Positions 1 to 12,144 of a DNA stretch of 64,000 bases are shown here, piece after piece (positions within the stretch are counted from its first letter, which is position 1; each line of letters starts with the position of its first letter). The notes under the pieces were generated by a model. It had not been told where the DNA came from. It did no database searches and was given only the letters and a program-made list of their open reading frames with translations. This DNA is from Scylla paramamosain (Eukaryota; Arthropoda; Malacostraca; Decapoda; Portunidae). The translations under genes and the position numbers were made by a program. The stretch is from positions 10,323,501 to 10,387,500 of the forward strand of contig NC_087192.1 of assembly GCF_035594125.1 (NCBI RefSeq). The letters run 5' to 3'.

Positions 1-2432
1 AGAGATGAGATGTGAAGTTTCCAGTTCAGATTATAAGTAAAGGACAGACCGAGGATGTTCAGTGTAGAAGAGGGGGACAGTTGAGTGTCATTGAAGAAGA
101 GGGGATAGTTGTCTGGAAGATTGTGTCGAGTTGATAGATGGAGGAATTGAGTTTTTGAGGCATTGAACAATACCAAGTTTGCCCTGCCCCAATCAGAAAT
201 TTTAGAAAGATCAGAAGTCAGGCGTTCTGTGGCTTCCCTGCGTGATATGTTTACCTCCTGAAGGGTTGGACGTCTATGAAAAGACGTGGAAAAGTGCAGG
301 GTGGTATCATCAGCATAGGAGTGGATAGGACAAGAAGTTTGATTTAGAAGATCATTAATGAATAATAAGAGAGTGGGTGACAGGACAGAACCCTGAGGAA
401 CACCACTGTTAATAGATTTAGGAGAAGAACAGTGACCGTCTACCACAGCAGCAATAGAACGGTCAGAAAGGAAACTTGAGATGAAGTTACAGAGAGAAGG
501 ATAGAAACCGTAGGAGGGTAGTTTGGAAATCAAAGCTTTGTGCCAGACTCTATCAAAAGCTTTTGATATGTCCAAGGCAACAGCAAAAGTTTCACCAAAG
601 TCTCTAAAAGAGGATGACCAAGACTCAGTAAGGAAAGCCAGAAGATCACCAGTAGAGCGGCCTTGACGGAACCCATACTGGCGATCAGATAGAAGGTTGT
701 GAAGTGATAGATGTTTAAGAATCTTCCTGTTGAGGATAGATTCAAAAACTTTAGATAAGCAGGAAATTAAAGCAATAGGACGGTAGTTTGAGGGATTAGA
801 GCGGTCACCCTTTTTAGGAACAGGTTGAATGTAGGCAAACTTCCAGCAAGAAGGAAAGGTAGATGTTGACAGACAGAGCTGAAAGAGTTTGACTAGGCAA
901 GGTGCAAGCACGGAGGCACAGTTTCGGAGAACAATAGGAGGGACCCCATCAGGTCCATAAGCCTTCCAAGGGTTTAGGCCAGCGAGGGCATGGAAGACAT
1001 CATTACAAAGAATTTTAATACGTGGCATGAAGTAGTCAGAGGGTGGAGGAGAGGGAGGAACAAGCCCAGAATCGTCCAAGGTAGAGTTTTTAGCAAAGGT
1101 TTGAGCAAAGAGTTCAGCTTTAGAAATAGATGTGATAGCAGTGGTGCCATCTGGTTGAAGTAGAGGAGGGAAAGAAGAAGAAGCAAAGTTATTGGAGATA
1201 TTTTTGGCTAGATGCCAGAAATCACGAGGGGAGTTAGATCTTGAAAGGTTTTGACATTTTCTGTTAATGAAGGAGTTTTTGGCTAGTTGGAGAACAGACT
1301 TGGCATGGTTCCGGGCAGAAATATAAAGTGCATGAGATTCTGGTGAAGGAAGGCTTAAGTACCTTTTGTGGGCCACCTCTCTATCATGTATAGCACGAGA
1401 ACAAGCTGTGTTAAACCAAGGTTTAGAAGGTTTAGGACGAGAAAAAGAGTGAGGAATGTACGCCTCCATGCCAGACACTATCACCTCTGTTATGCGCTCA
1501 GCACACAAAGACGGGTCTCTGACACGAAAGCAGTAGTCATTCCAAGGAAAATCAGCAAAATACCTCCTCATGTCCCCCCAACTAGCAGAGGCAAAACGCC
1601 AGAGGCACCTTCGCTTAGGGGGATCCTGAGGAGGGATTGGAGTGATAGGACAAGATAAAGATATGAGATTGTGATCGGAGGAGCCCAACGGAGAAGAAAG
1701 GGTGACAGCATAAGCAGAAGGATTAGAGGTCAGGAAGAGGTCAAGAATGTTGGGCGTATCTCCAAGACGGTCAGGAATACGAGTAGGGTGTTGCACCAAT
1801 TGCTCTAGGTCATGGAGGATAGCAAAGTTGTAGGCTAGTTCACCAGGATGGTCAGTGAAGGGAGAGGAAAGCCAAAGCTGGTGGTGAACATTGAAGTCTC
1901 CAAGAATGGAGATCTCTGCAAAAGGGAAGAGGGTCAGAATGTGCTCCACTTTGGAAGTTAAGTAGTCAAAGAATTTCTTATAGTCAGAGGAGTTAGGAGA
2001 GAGGTATACAGCACAGATAAATTTAGTATGAGAATGACTCTGTAGTCGTAGCCAGATGGTGGAAAACTCGGAAGATTCAAGAGTGTGGGCACGAGAGCAG
2101 GTTAAGTCATTGCGCACGTAAACGCAGCATCCAGCTTTGGATCGAAAATGAGGATAGAGAAAGTAGGAGGGAACAGAAAAGGGGCTACTGTCAGTTGCCT
2201 CAGACACCTGAGTTTCAGTGAGGAAAAGAAGATGAGGTTTAGAAGAGGAGAGGTGGTGTTCTACAGATTGAAAATTAGATCTTAGGGCGCGAATGTTGCA
2301 GAAGTTAATGAAGAAAAAGTTGAGGGGGGTGTCAAGACACTTAGGGTCGTCAACGGAAAGGCAGTCCGACCTGGGGACATTTATGGTCCCCTCCCCAGAT
2401 GGGGACTCCGAGGCTGGTGTAGGAGTCGCCAT
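1..2432 (-). CDS. Endonuclease-reverse transcriptase of family A, partial, apparently uninterrupted
   Basis: The protein would nick target DNA and reverse-transcribe the element RNA in the nucleus. Reading the minus strand from ATG at 2432-2430, codons stay in phase at six anchors: the start, GDFNVH (about 1884-1901), SDHN (about 1665-1679), HDREVA (about 1371-1388), [14 protein letters not shown] (about 780-825) and YADD (about 309-320). I saw no stop codon over roughly 810 codons. Domains in order are a short Ser/Pro-rich leader, APE-type endonuclease ([21 protein letters not shown]), a linker and RT with motif [24 protein letters not shown] and YADDT. The final 3' part lies outside the window. 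The start was chosen because it lies just before the EN domain and matches MAIPTP-type starts in other copies. The clade (Jockey-like or a relative) is not settled. Confidence 0.85.
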   Translation of the reverse strand, partial: MATPTPASESPSGEGTINVPRSDCLSVDDPKCLDTPLNFFFINFCNIRALRSNFQSVEHHLSSSKPHLLFLTETQVSEATDSSPFSVPSYFLYPHFRSKAGCCVYVRNDLTCSRAHTLESSEFSTIWLRLQSHSHTKFICAVYLSPNSSDYKKFFDYLTSKVEHILTLFPFAEISILGDFNVHHQLWLSSPFTDHPGELAYNFAILHDLEQLVQHPTRIPDRLGDTPNILDLFLTSNPSAYAVTLSSPLGSSDHNLISLSCPITPIPPQDPPKRRCLWRFASASWGDMRRYFADFPWNDYCFRVRDPSLCAERITEVIVSGMEAYIPHSFSRPKPSKPWFNTACSRAIHDREVAHKRYLSLPSPESHALYISARNHAKSVLQLAKNSFINRKCQNLSRSNSPRDFWHLAKNISNNFASSSFPPLLQPDGTTAITSISKAELFAQTFAKNSTLDDSGLVPPSPPPSDYFMPRIKILCNDVFHALAGLNPWKAYGPDGVPPIVLRNCASVLAPCLVKLFQLCLSTSTFPSCWKFAYIQPVPKKGDRSNPSNYRPIALISCLSKVFESILNRKILKHLSLHNLLSDRQYGFRQGRSTGDLLAFLTESWSSSFRDFGETFAVALDISKAFDRVWHKALISKLPSYGFYPSLCNFISSFLSDRSIAAVVDGHCSSPKSINSGVPQGSVLSPTLLLFINDLLNQTSCPIHSYADDTTLHFSTSFHRRPTLQEVNISRREATERLTSDLSKISDWGRANLVLFNASKTQFLHLSTRHNLPDNYPLFFNDTQLSPSSTLNILGLSFTYNLNWKLHISS

Positions 2433-2663
2433 GATTTTAAAATTTTTGGAGTGAAGGGTGTGTGTGTTATTAGGTGCTTGTAGTTTTGTGTGGAGAAAGA
2501 GAGTTGTCTTTAGAGGGCAGGCTGTGACTACCCCCTTGTGTTGTGAGACACAAAGGGAAACGTTCAGTGAGGTCACAGCTGGGTTTAATGATAAGTTCAC
2601 AGCACCCCCTGAACAGTGCTTTAGACCTCACTGGGAGTAATTATCGTTTCGGCAGGTGTCTAC
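2433..2663 (-). promoter_or_regulatory. 5' UTR and presumed internal promoter of family A
   Basis: About 230 bases between the element terminus and the ORF start are conserved in at least five copies in this window (12145-12380, 30857-31086, 31307-31510, 43548-43742). They include a conserved block around CAGTGAGGTC and GTGACCTCACTGAACG, in which GAGGTCA and TGACCTC form inverted halves. Non-LTR elements of this size normally carry an internal Pol II promoter in the 5' UTR. Promoter activity itself is inferred. Confidence 0.5.
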
Positions 2664-4328
2664 TGCCTCCTCCTGTGAATGAATCATGCTACCTATTAAA
2701 ATTCTTCGCAATGTTTTCCATGCCCTCACTGACGTAAACCCTTGGAAGGCTTATAGTACCTGATGGGGTCCCTCCAATTGTTCTCTGAAACTGCGCCTCA
2801 CTTCTTGCACCTTGCCTAGTCAAACTCTTTCAACTCTGTCTGTCAACATCTACCTTTCCTTCTTGCTGGACGTTTGCCTAAATTCACCGTTCCTAAAAAG
2901 GGCGACCACTCTAATCCCTCAAACTACCGTCCTACTGTTTTAATTTCCTGCCTAACTAAAGTTTTTGAAACTATCTTCAACAGGAAGATTCTTAAGCATC
3001 TATCACTTCACAATCTTCTATATGATCACCAGTATGGGTTCCATCAAGGCCGCTCTACTGGTGAGCTGGCTTTCCTTACCAATCCTTGGTCATCCTCTTT
3101 TAGAGATTTTGATGAAACTTTTGCTATTGCCTTAAACATATCAAAAGCTTTTGATAAAGTCTGACACAAAGCTTTGATTTCCAAACTACCCTCCTATGGC
3201 TTCTATCCTTCCCTCTGTAACTTCATCTCAAGTTTTCTTTCTGACTGTTCTATTGCTGCTGTGGTAGACAGTCACTGTTCTCCTAAATCTATTAACATTG
3301 GTGTTCCTCAGGATTCTGTCCTGTCATCCACTCTCTTCCTATTATTCATCAATGATCTTCTAAACCAAACTTCTTTTCCTATCCACTCCTACGCTGATGA
3401 TGCCACCCTGCACTTTTCCACGTCTTTTCCTTAATGTCCAACCCAAGAACCCAAGCCACAGAACGCCTGACTTCTGATCTCTTTAAAAATTTCTGATTGG
3501 GGCAGAGCAAACTTGGTATTGTTCAGTGCCTCAAATGCTCAATTCCTCCATCTATCAACTCAATACAACCTTCCAGACAACTATCCCCTACTTATTCAGT
3601 GACACTCAACCGTCCCCATCTTCTACACTGAACATCCTCGGTCTAACCTCTTCTAATAATCTAAACTGGAAACTTTACATCTCATCTCTAACTAAAATAG
3701 CTTTTATGAAGTTAGGCATTCTGAGACATGCAGTTTTTCTCATCCCACCAGGTGCTAACTCTGTACAAGGGCCTTATCCATTCATGTATGGAGTATGCTT
3801 CACATGTCTGGGGGGTCCCACTCATACCACTCTTTTAGACAGGGTGGAATCAAAAGCTTTTCATCTCATCAACTCCTCTCCTCTAACTGACTGTCTTCAC
3901 CCTCTTTCTCATTGCCGTAATGTTGCATCTCTTGCTATCTTCTACTGCTATATTCATGCTAACTGCTCTTCTGATCTTGCTAACTGCATGCCTCCTCTCA
4001 TCCCACAAACTCACTGCAGAAGACTTTCTTCTTTCTTTCATCCCTATTCTGTCCATCTCTCTAATGCAAGAGTTAACTAGTATTCTCAATCATTTCATCC
4101 CTTTCTCTGGTAAACTCTGGAACTCTGCCTGCTTTTGTATTTCCACCTTCCTATGACTTGAACTCCTTCAAGAGGGAGGTTTCAAGACACTTATTTTTCA
4201 ATTTTTGACTACGGCTTTGGACCCTTTTCTGGGACTGGCATCTCAGTGGGCTTTTTTTTTATTGGATGTTTGTTGCCCTTGGCTGGTGTCCCTCCTACAT
4301 TGTAAAAAAAAAAAAAAAAAAAAAAAAA
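2664..4328 (+). pseudogene. Family A copy, 5'-truncated, reverse transcriptase to poly(A)
   Basis: The sequence starts within the linker before RT (CTACCTATTAAAATTCTTCG) and runs to the family 3' end and an A(25) tail at 4304-4328. RT motifs are visible in broken frames: [14 protein letters not shown] near 2890, DKVW changed to a stop (TGA at 3162-3164), a VPQDSVLSSTL block near 3300 and YADDA near 3395. Frameshifts near 3430 and 3500 complete the inactivation. The C-terminal region (LLDRVESKAF, HCRNVASLAIFY) is readable to about 4080. Confidence 0.88.
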
Positions 4329-5863
<1,535 letters not shown>

Positions 5864-5999
5864 CTTGTGAGTGAGCAGACAGTAAACTCAAAGCAGGAAT
5901 GATGTGGCTCATGAGCAAAATTATCATTTATTAACCTAATTATTCAGCAACGTTATATATTAAATAAGCTAACAATGAGGTAATTTTTTAGATTTACAC

Positions 6000-6132
6000 T
6001 ATAACCCCCCTAACCTATCTGGGGGGCTGCACTGACCTGGCCCCCCTCCAGGGATACTAATCTAACCTAACTTAGAAAGGAGTTGTGCCTTCCTCGACCC
6101 TCCTCAGGGATACTAATCTAACCTAGCCTATC
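6000..6132 (-). repeat. Degenerate CCTAA-rich dispersed repeat
   Basis: Two imperfect units share the string GGATACTAATCTAACCTA, one at about 6053 and one at about 6113, separated by about 60 bases. On the minus strand they read TTAGATTAGTATCCCT. The same phrase, with a following GGGGTCCAG, recurs at 37.7-38.04 kb. TTAGGT-type pentamers are interspersed. Confidence 0.6.
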
Positions 6133-6730
6133 ATACAGGATCAGGTCTAGGAAATTTTTGGAAGTGCCCATATCTATTTTGAAACCTATGGATTTCCCAC
6201 AGAAACTTAAAAGATAAAGTTTCTCAGAATCATGTAAGGTATGCAAAAATTATATTCCCAATGTTGCAGAGGTATCCAAAATTATATTCCCAATGTTGTA
6301 GAGTATGGTGTAAATCTAGAATAATACCCAAACTGTTCTGTGTGTATCCACTGCTACCAGCAGTTACCTACTTTCCACCTGGACGCTGCAGCCTAGCAGG
6401 ATGAAGCAATAAACCTTGAGCAAAACTGAGACTGCAGGTGTTCAACACACCTCACCAATACACGGAAGCCGTTGTTTTTACCCTTCCCTAACAGCTTTTC
6501 TCACCTGTCTGCACACACTTGGACGAGCCAAAGGTTGACAAAGGGGCAGTTCAAGACAGCTCTGGCAATCAGTTGGTCTAGCGAGGCATAACACTACAGC
6601 AGCTCTTCAGTGGCAGCCCTCCCCGTCACAAACACGGCGGTCCCGGCACGCACATTCCTGAGTGGAGGGGAGGGAGGAAGAGGCAGGGGCTGATCAGCTG
6701 TTTCTGACTTACCGCGCACATACATAGATA
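6133..6730. other. No gene recognised
   Basis: Mixed-composition sequence without long open frames or recognisable repeats. A short phrase, AAAATTATATTCCCAATGTTG, is directly repeated around 6246 and 6280. Confidence 0.5.
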
Positions 6731-8082
6731 CGAGGGGTAACAGTAAAAAAAATTCGTAGCATATGGTAGAAGGACGCGAGATACAGACTTTTAGCTTTTT
6801 TCATACAAAATGTATTCTTTTATAATTATGTATAAGAATTTTCAAGCTTCTAACGTTTTTTTTTTCTACAAATAACTGATTTAGGAACAGTAAGCTATTA
6901 TAGAGGAAATGGACAAAATTAGTCATAGGACGGTCTTTCAGTACCTCCAAATCAAGGGCTTAACTCCAAGGAAATTCATGAGGACATGGTGGCTACTCTA
7001 CAAGACAAAATGCTCCTTCATACAGCATGGTTAAAAAGTGGTCAGCTGATTTCAAACTGTTTCGTGGATCTGGTCCCGGCGGGGCAGGGACAGCCTGAAA
7101 GATGACCCTCGTCAAGGAAGGCCTGCCATTGTCACCACTCAAGAAATCATCGACAAAATCCGTGACATGTTGCTCACAGATCGGCGTTTGACTGAACATT
7201 ATATTGCAAGAGAGTTCGGCATCTCCCAGGAACGTGTTAATGCAATTATCCACAACCATCTTGAAATGACGGTTTCAGCTCGATGGGTCCCAAAAACTTA
7301 TTGAAAGCGGCTGAGGTGCAACATGCCAAAGAATAATCTTGTCATTTTAATGCTGATCCAGAAAAAATAAATAAATAAATAAAAATATAAATAAATAAAA
7401 TATCCAGCGATTTGTGACCATGGATGAGACGGGTTCACCGCTTCCAGCCTGAGTCGAAAAAACAATCTAAACAATGGAAACATCATAGATCTCCAGCTCC
7501 AAAGAAGGCCAAGCCAGTGATCTCTGCAGGGAAGGTGATGGCTTCATTTTTTTTTTTTTTTTTTTTGTGGATTCTGAGGGGATGCTACTATAGTGGCTTA
7601 TCTGACAAAGGGTCAATTTAATACTGGACCATACTACGCCAACCTCTTAAAGCAGCTGCGAGAGAAACGTAAGAAAAATCGGCGTGAAAAGCTGACATTA
7701 GGGGTGCTTTTCCATCAGGACAATGTGCCAGCCCACAAATCCGCTTTGGCTCTTGCTGCCATTCATGACTGAAGCTTCTAACTCGTTGAACATCCGCCGA
7801 ATTCACCCGCTGGTTTGGTTCCCTTAGACTATTATCTATTCCTCAAGATGAGAAACAGCTCAGCGGTCAACATTTCGCCACGGATAATGACGTTATGGAT
7901 GCGGTAGAGGTGTATTTGGAGGAGCAAGGCAAGTTTCTACGAAGAGGTGATCCGTTAGCTCAACGGCCGTTGGAATAAAAGTGTGAAAACTTGCAAAGGG
8001 ACTACGTTGAAAAATAAATATATCAATTTGTCATAAAATTAATTCTTGTGCCTTAAGCCACCAATTTTTCAATCATCCCTCG
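6731..8082 (+). mobile_element. Mariner-family DNA transposon, inactive
   Basis: The left end begins CGAGGGG after a TA. The right end, read on the minus strand, begins CGAGGGATGATTG. That matches mariner ends inserted at TA, although the right flank is now CA instead of TA. The termini enclose a single degraded transposase gene. Two simple-sequence expansions interrupt it: an AAAT-rich stretch at about 7365-7400 and a T(21) run at about 7547-7566. Confidence 0.85.
6909..8017 (+). pseudogene. Mariner transposase (DD34D type), frameshifted
   Basis: The transposase would cut and paste the element as a dimer on its terminal repeats. ATG at 6909 starts MDKISHRTVFQYLQ. Fragments then follow in changing frames: YSMVKKWSADF near 7020, DSLKDDPRQGRPAIVT near 7085-7130, an HTH2-like REFGISQERVNAII near 7210, the first catalytic block TMDE near 7418 and HQDNVPAHKSALALAAI near 7715-7765. 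The third block, normally SPDLAPSDYxLF, reads NSPAGLVPLDYYLF near 7800-7840. The C-terminus GDYVEK and stop at 8015-8017 matches the usual family ending. At least five frameshifts plus stops make it dead. Confidence 0.88.
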
Positions 8083-8434
8083 CATGTCACTCTGCGTCTG
8101 CCTAACGAACGGAGGCTTTACAGTAGGTATGAAAATGTAATGAGACGTTAATGTCGTACCTTCTATTGGTGCACTATTTCAAGTAATTACAAAAATTTAC
8201 TGGTGAAACCTTTATTTATCTATATATTTATTTTTATTTATGTATTTATCTATTATTAATGATATTTTTTTAATTAATTAATTTATTTTTTTTATTTTTT
8301 AGACTTTAACACCGAAGGCTTGGGGCCAAATTCTACTTCGTTCATCGTACGTTTCATCATCGCTCTTCTGGTTACTTTACGCAATCTGACCAACATGATT
8401 TTTATTATTTGATAATTAATATTTTTATTAATAT
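8083..8434. other. AT-rich spacer, no gene
   Basis: ATTTATTT-rich low-complexity sequence between the mariner element and the candidate solo LTR. Confidence 0.6.
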
Positions 8435-8831
8435 TGTTACGCTCACCCCTCACTCCGGGCGGGCGTGTTATCCACACGGGCACAGGTCGAGAAACTAGAG
8501 CAGCGGGGCCTCAAATAGGTCACACTGAACGCCGGGACAAGGGACACACACACGGGAGGCCAGGGCACAAGGGAAAAACACGGGCACTATTTCCTAGGTT
8601 TATCGACAAATCCTCCGCAAGTACACTGCTTTACAAGTTCATAGGAACACCACAAGTCTCCCAGGGCACTCAACAGGCAAGGAAACACTCCCAAAGCAGG
8701 CAGGCACACGCTGGCTTCCTCTCCGGCCACGCGTCTCTCTCTTTTTTTCTCTTTCTCTCCTTTCCCGCCTCTCCAAGTGCTGCCACCTCCAACAATGCTG
8801 CCACCCGCACCCATTTACCCCTGGCGTAACA
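8435..8831. mobile_element. Candidate solo LTR, 397 bp
   Basis: The block starts TGTTACGC and ends GCGTAACA, a perfect 8-bp inverted TG...CA terminus. It is flanked on both sides by ATAT (8431-8434 and 8832-8835), consistent with a 4-bp target duplication. Composition changes sharply at both edges: GC-rich inside, very AT-rich outside. No coding region is attached, so it is read as a solo LTR. The short AT-only target duplication weakens the case, and no second copy is present in the window. Confidence 0.6.
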
Positions 8832-9010
8832 ATATTATATGTCGTAAAAATAGTTCTTTCCTTGATAAAAGCAGCATTTCTCAAACTTTGTTGCTTCGTG
8901 GTGCACTAAAGGCAAGCTACATCTTGCACTTTGACAGCCCATCAACACTGCACAGTGTAGCACTATAGTGCAGCCCTAATATAAGGGATAAATTTAGAAC
9001 ATACCTATTG

Positions 9011-9729
9011 TTGTGGCTCGGTGTATCGTTGGCAACGCTGGCAGTAGCGAAGGAGCGTTGCAACGCTGCAAGAGCTGCAAGCCGTTTACCCGCGAACAGC
9101 TATCAGATCCACAGATCCAGATGGATGAACGAGCACTGGTTGGCCAACCAGAGACGAGCCGAGATTATAGAAGATGTTGCAATCGTCGGAAGATGATAAT
9201 GAGAGATAGATAACAAGAACGTGGGTTTGCGTGACCCCGCTCCCCTGATCCGTCTGTGTCACGTCACCGCCATGTACCAGAGGCGTAGAGAGAGAGAGAG
9301 CTCTGTTCATGCCTCACGCCCGTGCTGGGTTATCAGCAGTGCAAAGAGAACGCAAAGTTTCGGCATTTGTCTCCACCGCCACGCCACCAGCAGAGCTGAG
9401 AGACAAGTACATGTACGCGTGTGCGCGCTGTTTCTGACCACTACGAGAGCCAGTTGCACCCTTTAGTGTTGACTGTAGCGTGATATAACCGAAAGAAAGT
9501 GACGTGCGGTTTCTCTGTCAATTGTATTGTACTGTGTTCTGTAGCGGCGGTGTTGCTCAGTGTGGCGCTGTACTGCTGTGTGCTGAAATTGTGTTTCTTT
9601 AAATAAAGACAAGAGAACGCCATCTGAGCCTGTCTCATTACCCTCGCCCCTTAGTAGCCTGTTGAGTTAGCCTGAGTGCGTGTAGTTGCCCCCTTGGATG
9701 TGAGTGTTTGAAAGCGGAAGTCGCCACAA
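9011..9729 (+). mobile_element. Possible LTR-like block with poly(A) signal
   Basis: The block is bounded by TTGTGGC and GCCACAA (perfect 7-bp inverted termini). It has AATAAA at 9602-9607 and GC-rich, non-coding sequence inside, as an LTR would. A clean target duplication is not visible. It could equally be an unrelated transcribed region, so this is a weak call. Confidence 0.3.
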
Positions 9730-10254
9730 TATTATTAATTAAGGAAAACCAGGCGGTGCACTTTGGTGATAGTCACGGCGCGTAAGAGCGACACGGCGAA
9801 TGATTTTGCAAATCGCTGGTATAGGATATTCCTAAAGCATTCAGCATGAATTTTACAATGGAAAATTTTTATTCTTTTACCATTCTACTCTGGACGAAAC
9901 CTTTTTTTTTTTTTTTTCTGGTGGTTTTCAGTCTGTTTTGAATTTACATGTTAGTTTTCCCGCAAATCATTTTTTTCTTTTTAATTTTCATTCCCCGATA
10001 CCTATCATAAATCAATGTTTTTCAATTAAAACGAAAAACAGATTCATACAAAACACTGACATCTACCGGCCAGGAAAAAAAAAAAAAATCCTTTCTCACA
10101 AGTAAGTACCAAAGCAATAACACTCACTCGCAATGTTCCCCCCCGAAAAGAACTGACTGTTGTTTGTTCGTAGTCGCGTTGCCACGGGGGCAAGCTTGCT
10201 TCCCATAAAGAAAAAAAAAAAATCTTTAAAAATTGCAGTGAGTATATATGGGCT
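9730..10254. other. No gene recognised
   Basis: AT-rich with several T and A runs. No coding or repeat motif seen. Confidence 0.55.
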
Positions 10255-11020
10255 CAAATTACTCAGAATGACAAGCTCTGTCTGATGAGAAGGGTAAGAA
10301 AAACCATGTTGATATTGGTGAAAGAGTAAATTAAAGAATACAGTTACAGTGAGGAAGGCCAGATCATCAATAAAACAGCCACGACGGTACCCCAATTTGA
10401 AATAATGCTGAGAAGTGATAGATATCGAACAGTATCTCAACAGTGTTGAGGATAGGTTCAGAAAAAAAAAAAAACAGGAAATCTAAACAATAGGTCGACA
10501 GTTTGAAAATGAGAGAGGTCACCCTCTTTGGAAAAAGGCTGAATGCAGGCAAACTTCCAGCAAGAAGAAAAGCGTATGTTGATGGACGGAGTCGGAGGGA
10601 TTTGTCCAAGTAAGGATCAAGTGAGTATGAAGGCACAGTATTGCAGAGCAAAAAAAAAAAAAAAAAAAAGAATCCCGTCATCATCCTGAAGCCATTCGAG
10701 GGTTAGGGCCAGCGAGGGCATGGGAACATTATTAGGAAGAATCTCAACAGAATGCATGAAAAAGTCGGAGGGTTTAGAAGGTTCAGGACGAGAGAAGAAA
10801 TGTGGAATGTATGCTTCCATAATACACAAAATTACCTTCATTATGCGCTCAATATACGAGTACTGACATGGGTCTCCAACACGAAAGCAGTAATCATTCC
10901 ATGGAAAATCAGCATAATATTTCATCGTCCCCCCCAGTTAGAGGAGGGAAATCGTTAAAAGCATTTGCACTTCAGAGGATGTTGAGGAGGAATTGGAGTG
11001 ACTGGGCAAGATACTTGTCT
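10255..11020 (-). pseudogene. Old, divergent family A fragment
   Basis: Read on the minus strand, phrases of family A are recognisable: the EN-RT linker around FRVGD and AERI, ALTLEW for ALTGLNP, KFAYI-type text near 10545 and the RT start near 10500. Many substitutions and three A-runs of 13-20 bases separate them. An internal deletion joins the linker near 10770 directly to the region before RT. Divergence is much greater than in the other copies, so this is the oldest family A insertion here. Confidence 0.75.
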
Positions 11021-11025
11021 TTCTA

Positions 11026-11030
<5 letters not shown>

Positions 11031-11113
<83 letters not shown>

Positions 11114-11156
11114 ATCTACTCTCTCTCTCTTTCTATCTATTCTCTCTCTCTTTCTA

Positions 11157-11210
<54 letters not shown>
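11031..11210. repeat. (CT)n with interspersed CTTTCTATCTACT units
   Basis: Pure CT for about 78 bases, then three variant units, then about 50 bases of CT. Confidence 0.97.
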
Positions 11211-11213
<3 letters not shown>

Positions 11214-11272
11214 ACACATCTGATTGGGTGGGTTATCAAGAGTTTCTCCTTTTGATCCTGTAAGAATCTTGT

Positions 11273-11580
11273 TAATCTGTCTCTAGAACCATAAAAAATA
11301 AAAAAATAAATAAATAAATAAAAACCCGTCCAGTTTCAAGTAGACTGAGCCCTTTGAAAGTAGTGGAGGTGCGGGGCAGAGGTGTTTCAGAATACGGTCT
11401 TTCATTCTGAGAATGTCTTCTGGTTTCTATTGTTAATAAAACCATAAAAAACGGCTTTAAAAATCCGCGTAGCTTCAACTAGAACCCTTTGAAAGTAGTG
11501 GAGTTGTGGCGCAAAGGTGTTTCAGAATACGGTCACTTACCCTGAACGTGTTTTCTGGTTGTTTTTGCTTGTGATTCTCT
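11273..11580 (+). repeat. Imperfect tandem duplication, period about 135 bp
   Basis: CCTTTGAAAGTAGTGGAG begins at 11351 and again at 11486. GTGTTTCAGAATACGGTC follows in both units, and ACCATAAAAAA-type sequence precedes each. The two units differ by scattered substitutions. No coding potential. Confidence 0.8.
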
Positions 11581-11803
11581 CATGATCCAGAGGAAATGTA
11601 GCAATTGAATAAAAAATAAAAAAAAATGAAGGATGAGGAAGAAAGAAACGTAGAAAGATGAAATGAACAAGGAAGATGGAAGGAAGAAATGAAGGAGAAG
11701 GAATACAAACGTGAAATTATTTTTTTCTTTTTTTTCGTTGTCTGTTTTTCTTTTCGTCCGTTATTCATTTCTCTTGCGATATTTGGGAAATTTTTGAGTA
11801 CCC

Positions 11804-11858
<55 letters not shown>

Positions 11859-12144
11859 CAACATTCCTTTACATTTGGACTCACCTAAAGATCAGTGCAT
11901 GTACCCTTCTGGCACATAACTGAATTTTACTGGTCTTTGTGAAACTCGCTTAAGTGACGCAATTTGTCAGTTATATGGAACAGGTGGCAGCTTATCTAAT
12001 ATTGCAATATATATATATTAACAACAGCTAAATCAATAGTAAATTCAACAATAAACTAAATCAAAGCAAAAAGTAATTAATTACTAACTTTATATAAATA
12101 CACTAAAATTGAATTAAATCTCTTAATTAAAACAGAAAGAAACA
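11581..12144. other. No gene; contains (TC)n at 11809-11853
   Basis: A purine-rich GAAGAAAG stretch, a (TC)n run and AT-rich sequence with TTAATTAA motifs lie immediately before a family A insertion. Confidence 0.6.

Larger units (their letters stand above)
1..2663 (-). mobile_element. Non-LTR retrotransposon family A, 5'-complete copy running off the left edge
   Basis: The minus strand reads from a 5' terminus near 2663 (GGCAGTAGACACCTGCC, which can fold as a 5-bp stem) through a 5' UTR of about 230 bases into one long ORF that continues past position 1. The same 5' terminus recurs at 12145, 30857 and, inverted, at 43742, so it is the real element start and not a truncation. No separate gag-like ORF1 precedes the endonuclease. 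The copy meets the 5'-truncated plus-strand copy at 2664 head to head. Confidence 0.9.

Noticed and set aside
530..1186. Leu-rich ORFs on the minus strand at 530-745 and 974-1186
   Set aside because: They are in the wrong frame relative to the RT reading frame, which is open across the same positions.
2458..2640. Small ORF in the family A 5' UTR (and its mirror at 12171-12353)
   Set aside because: They are antisense to the element and recur only because the UTR is repeated.
1..4328. Twin-priming 5' inversion of a single family A insertion
   Set aside because: The inverted and direct arms overlap by about 1 kb of element sequence, which twin priming does not produce.
8860..8990. Second hAT copy suggested by TTTCTCAAACTTTG
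   Set aside because: Only one end-like phrase is present, with no matching inverted terminus or 8-bp duplication.
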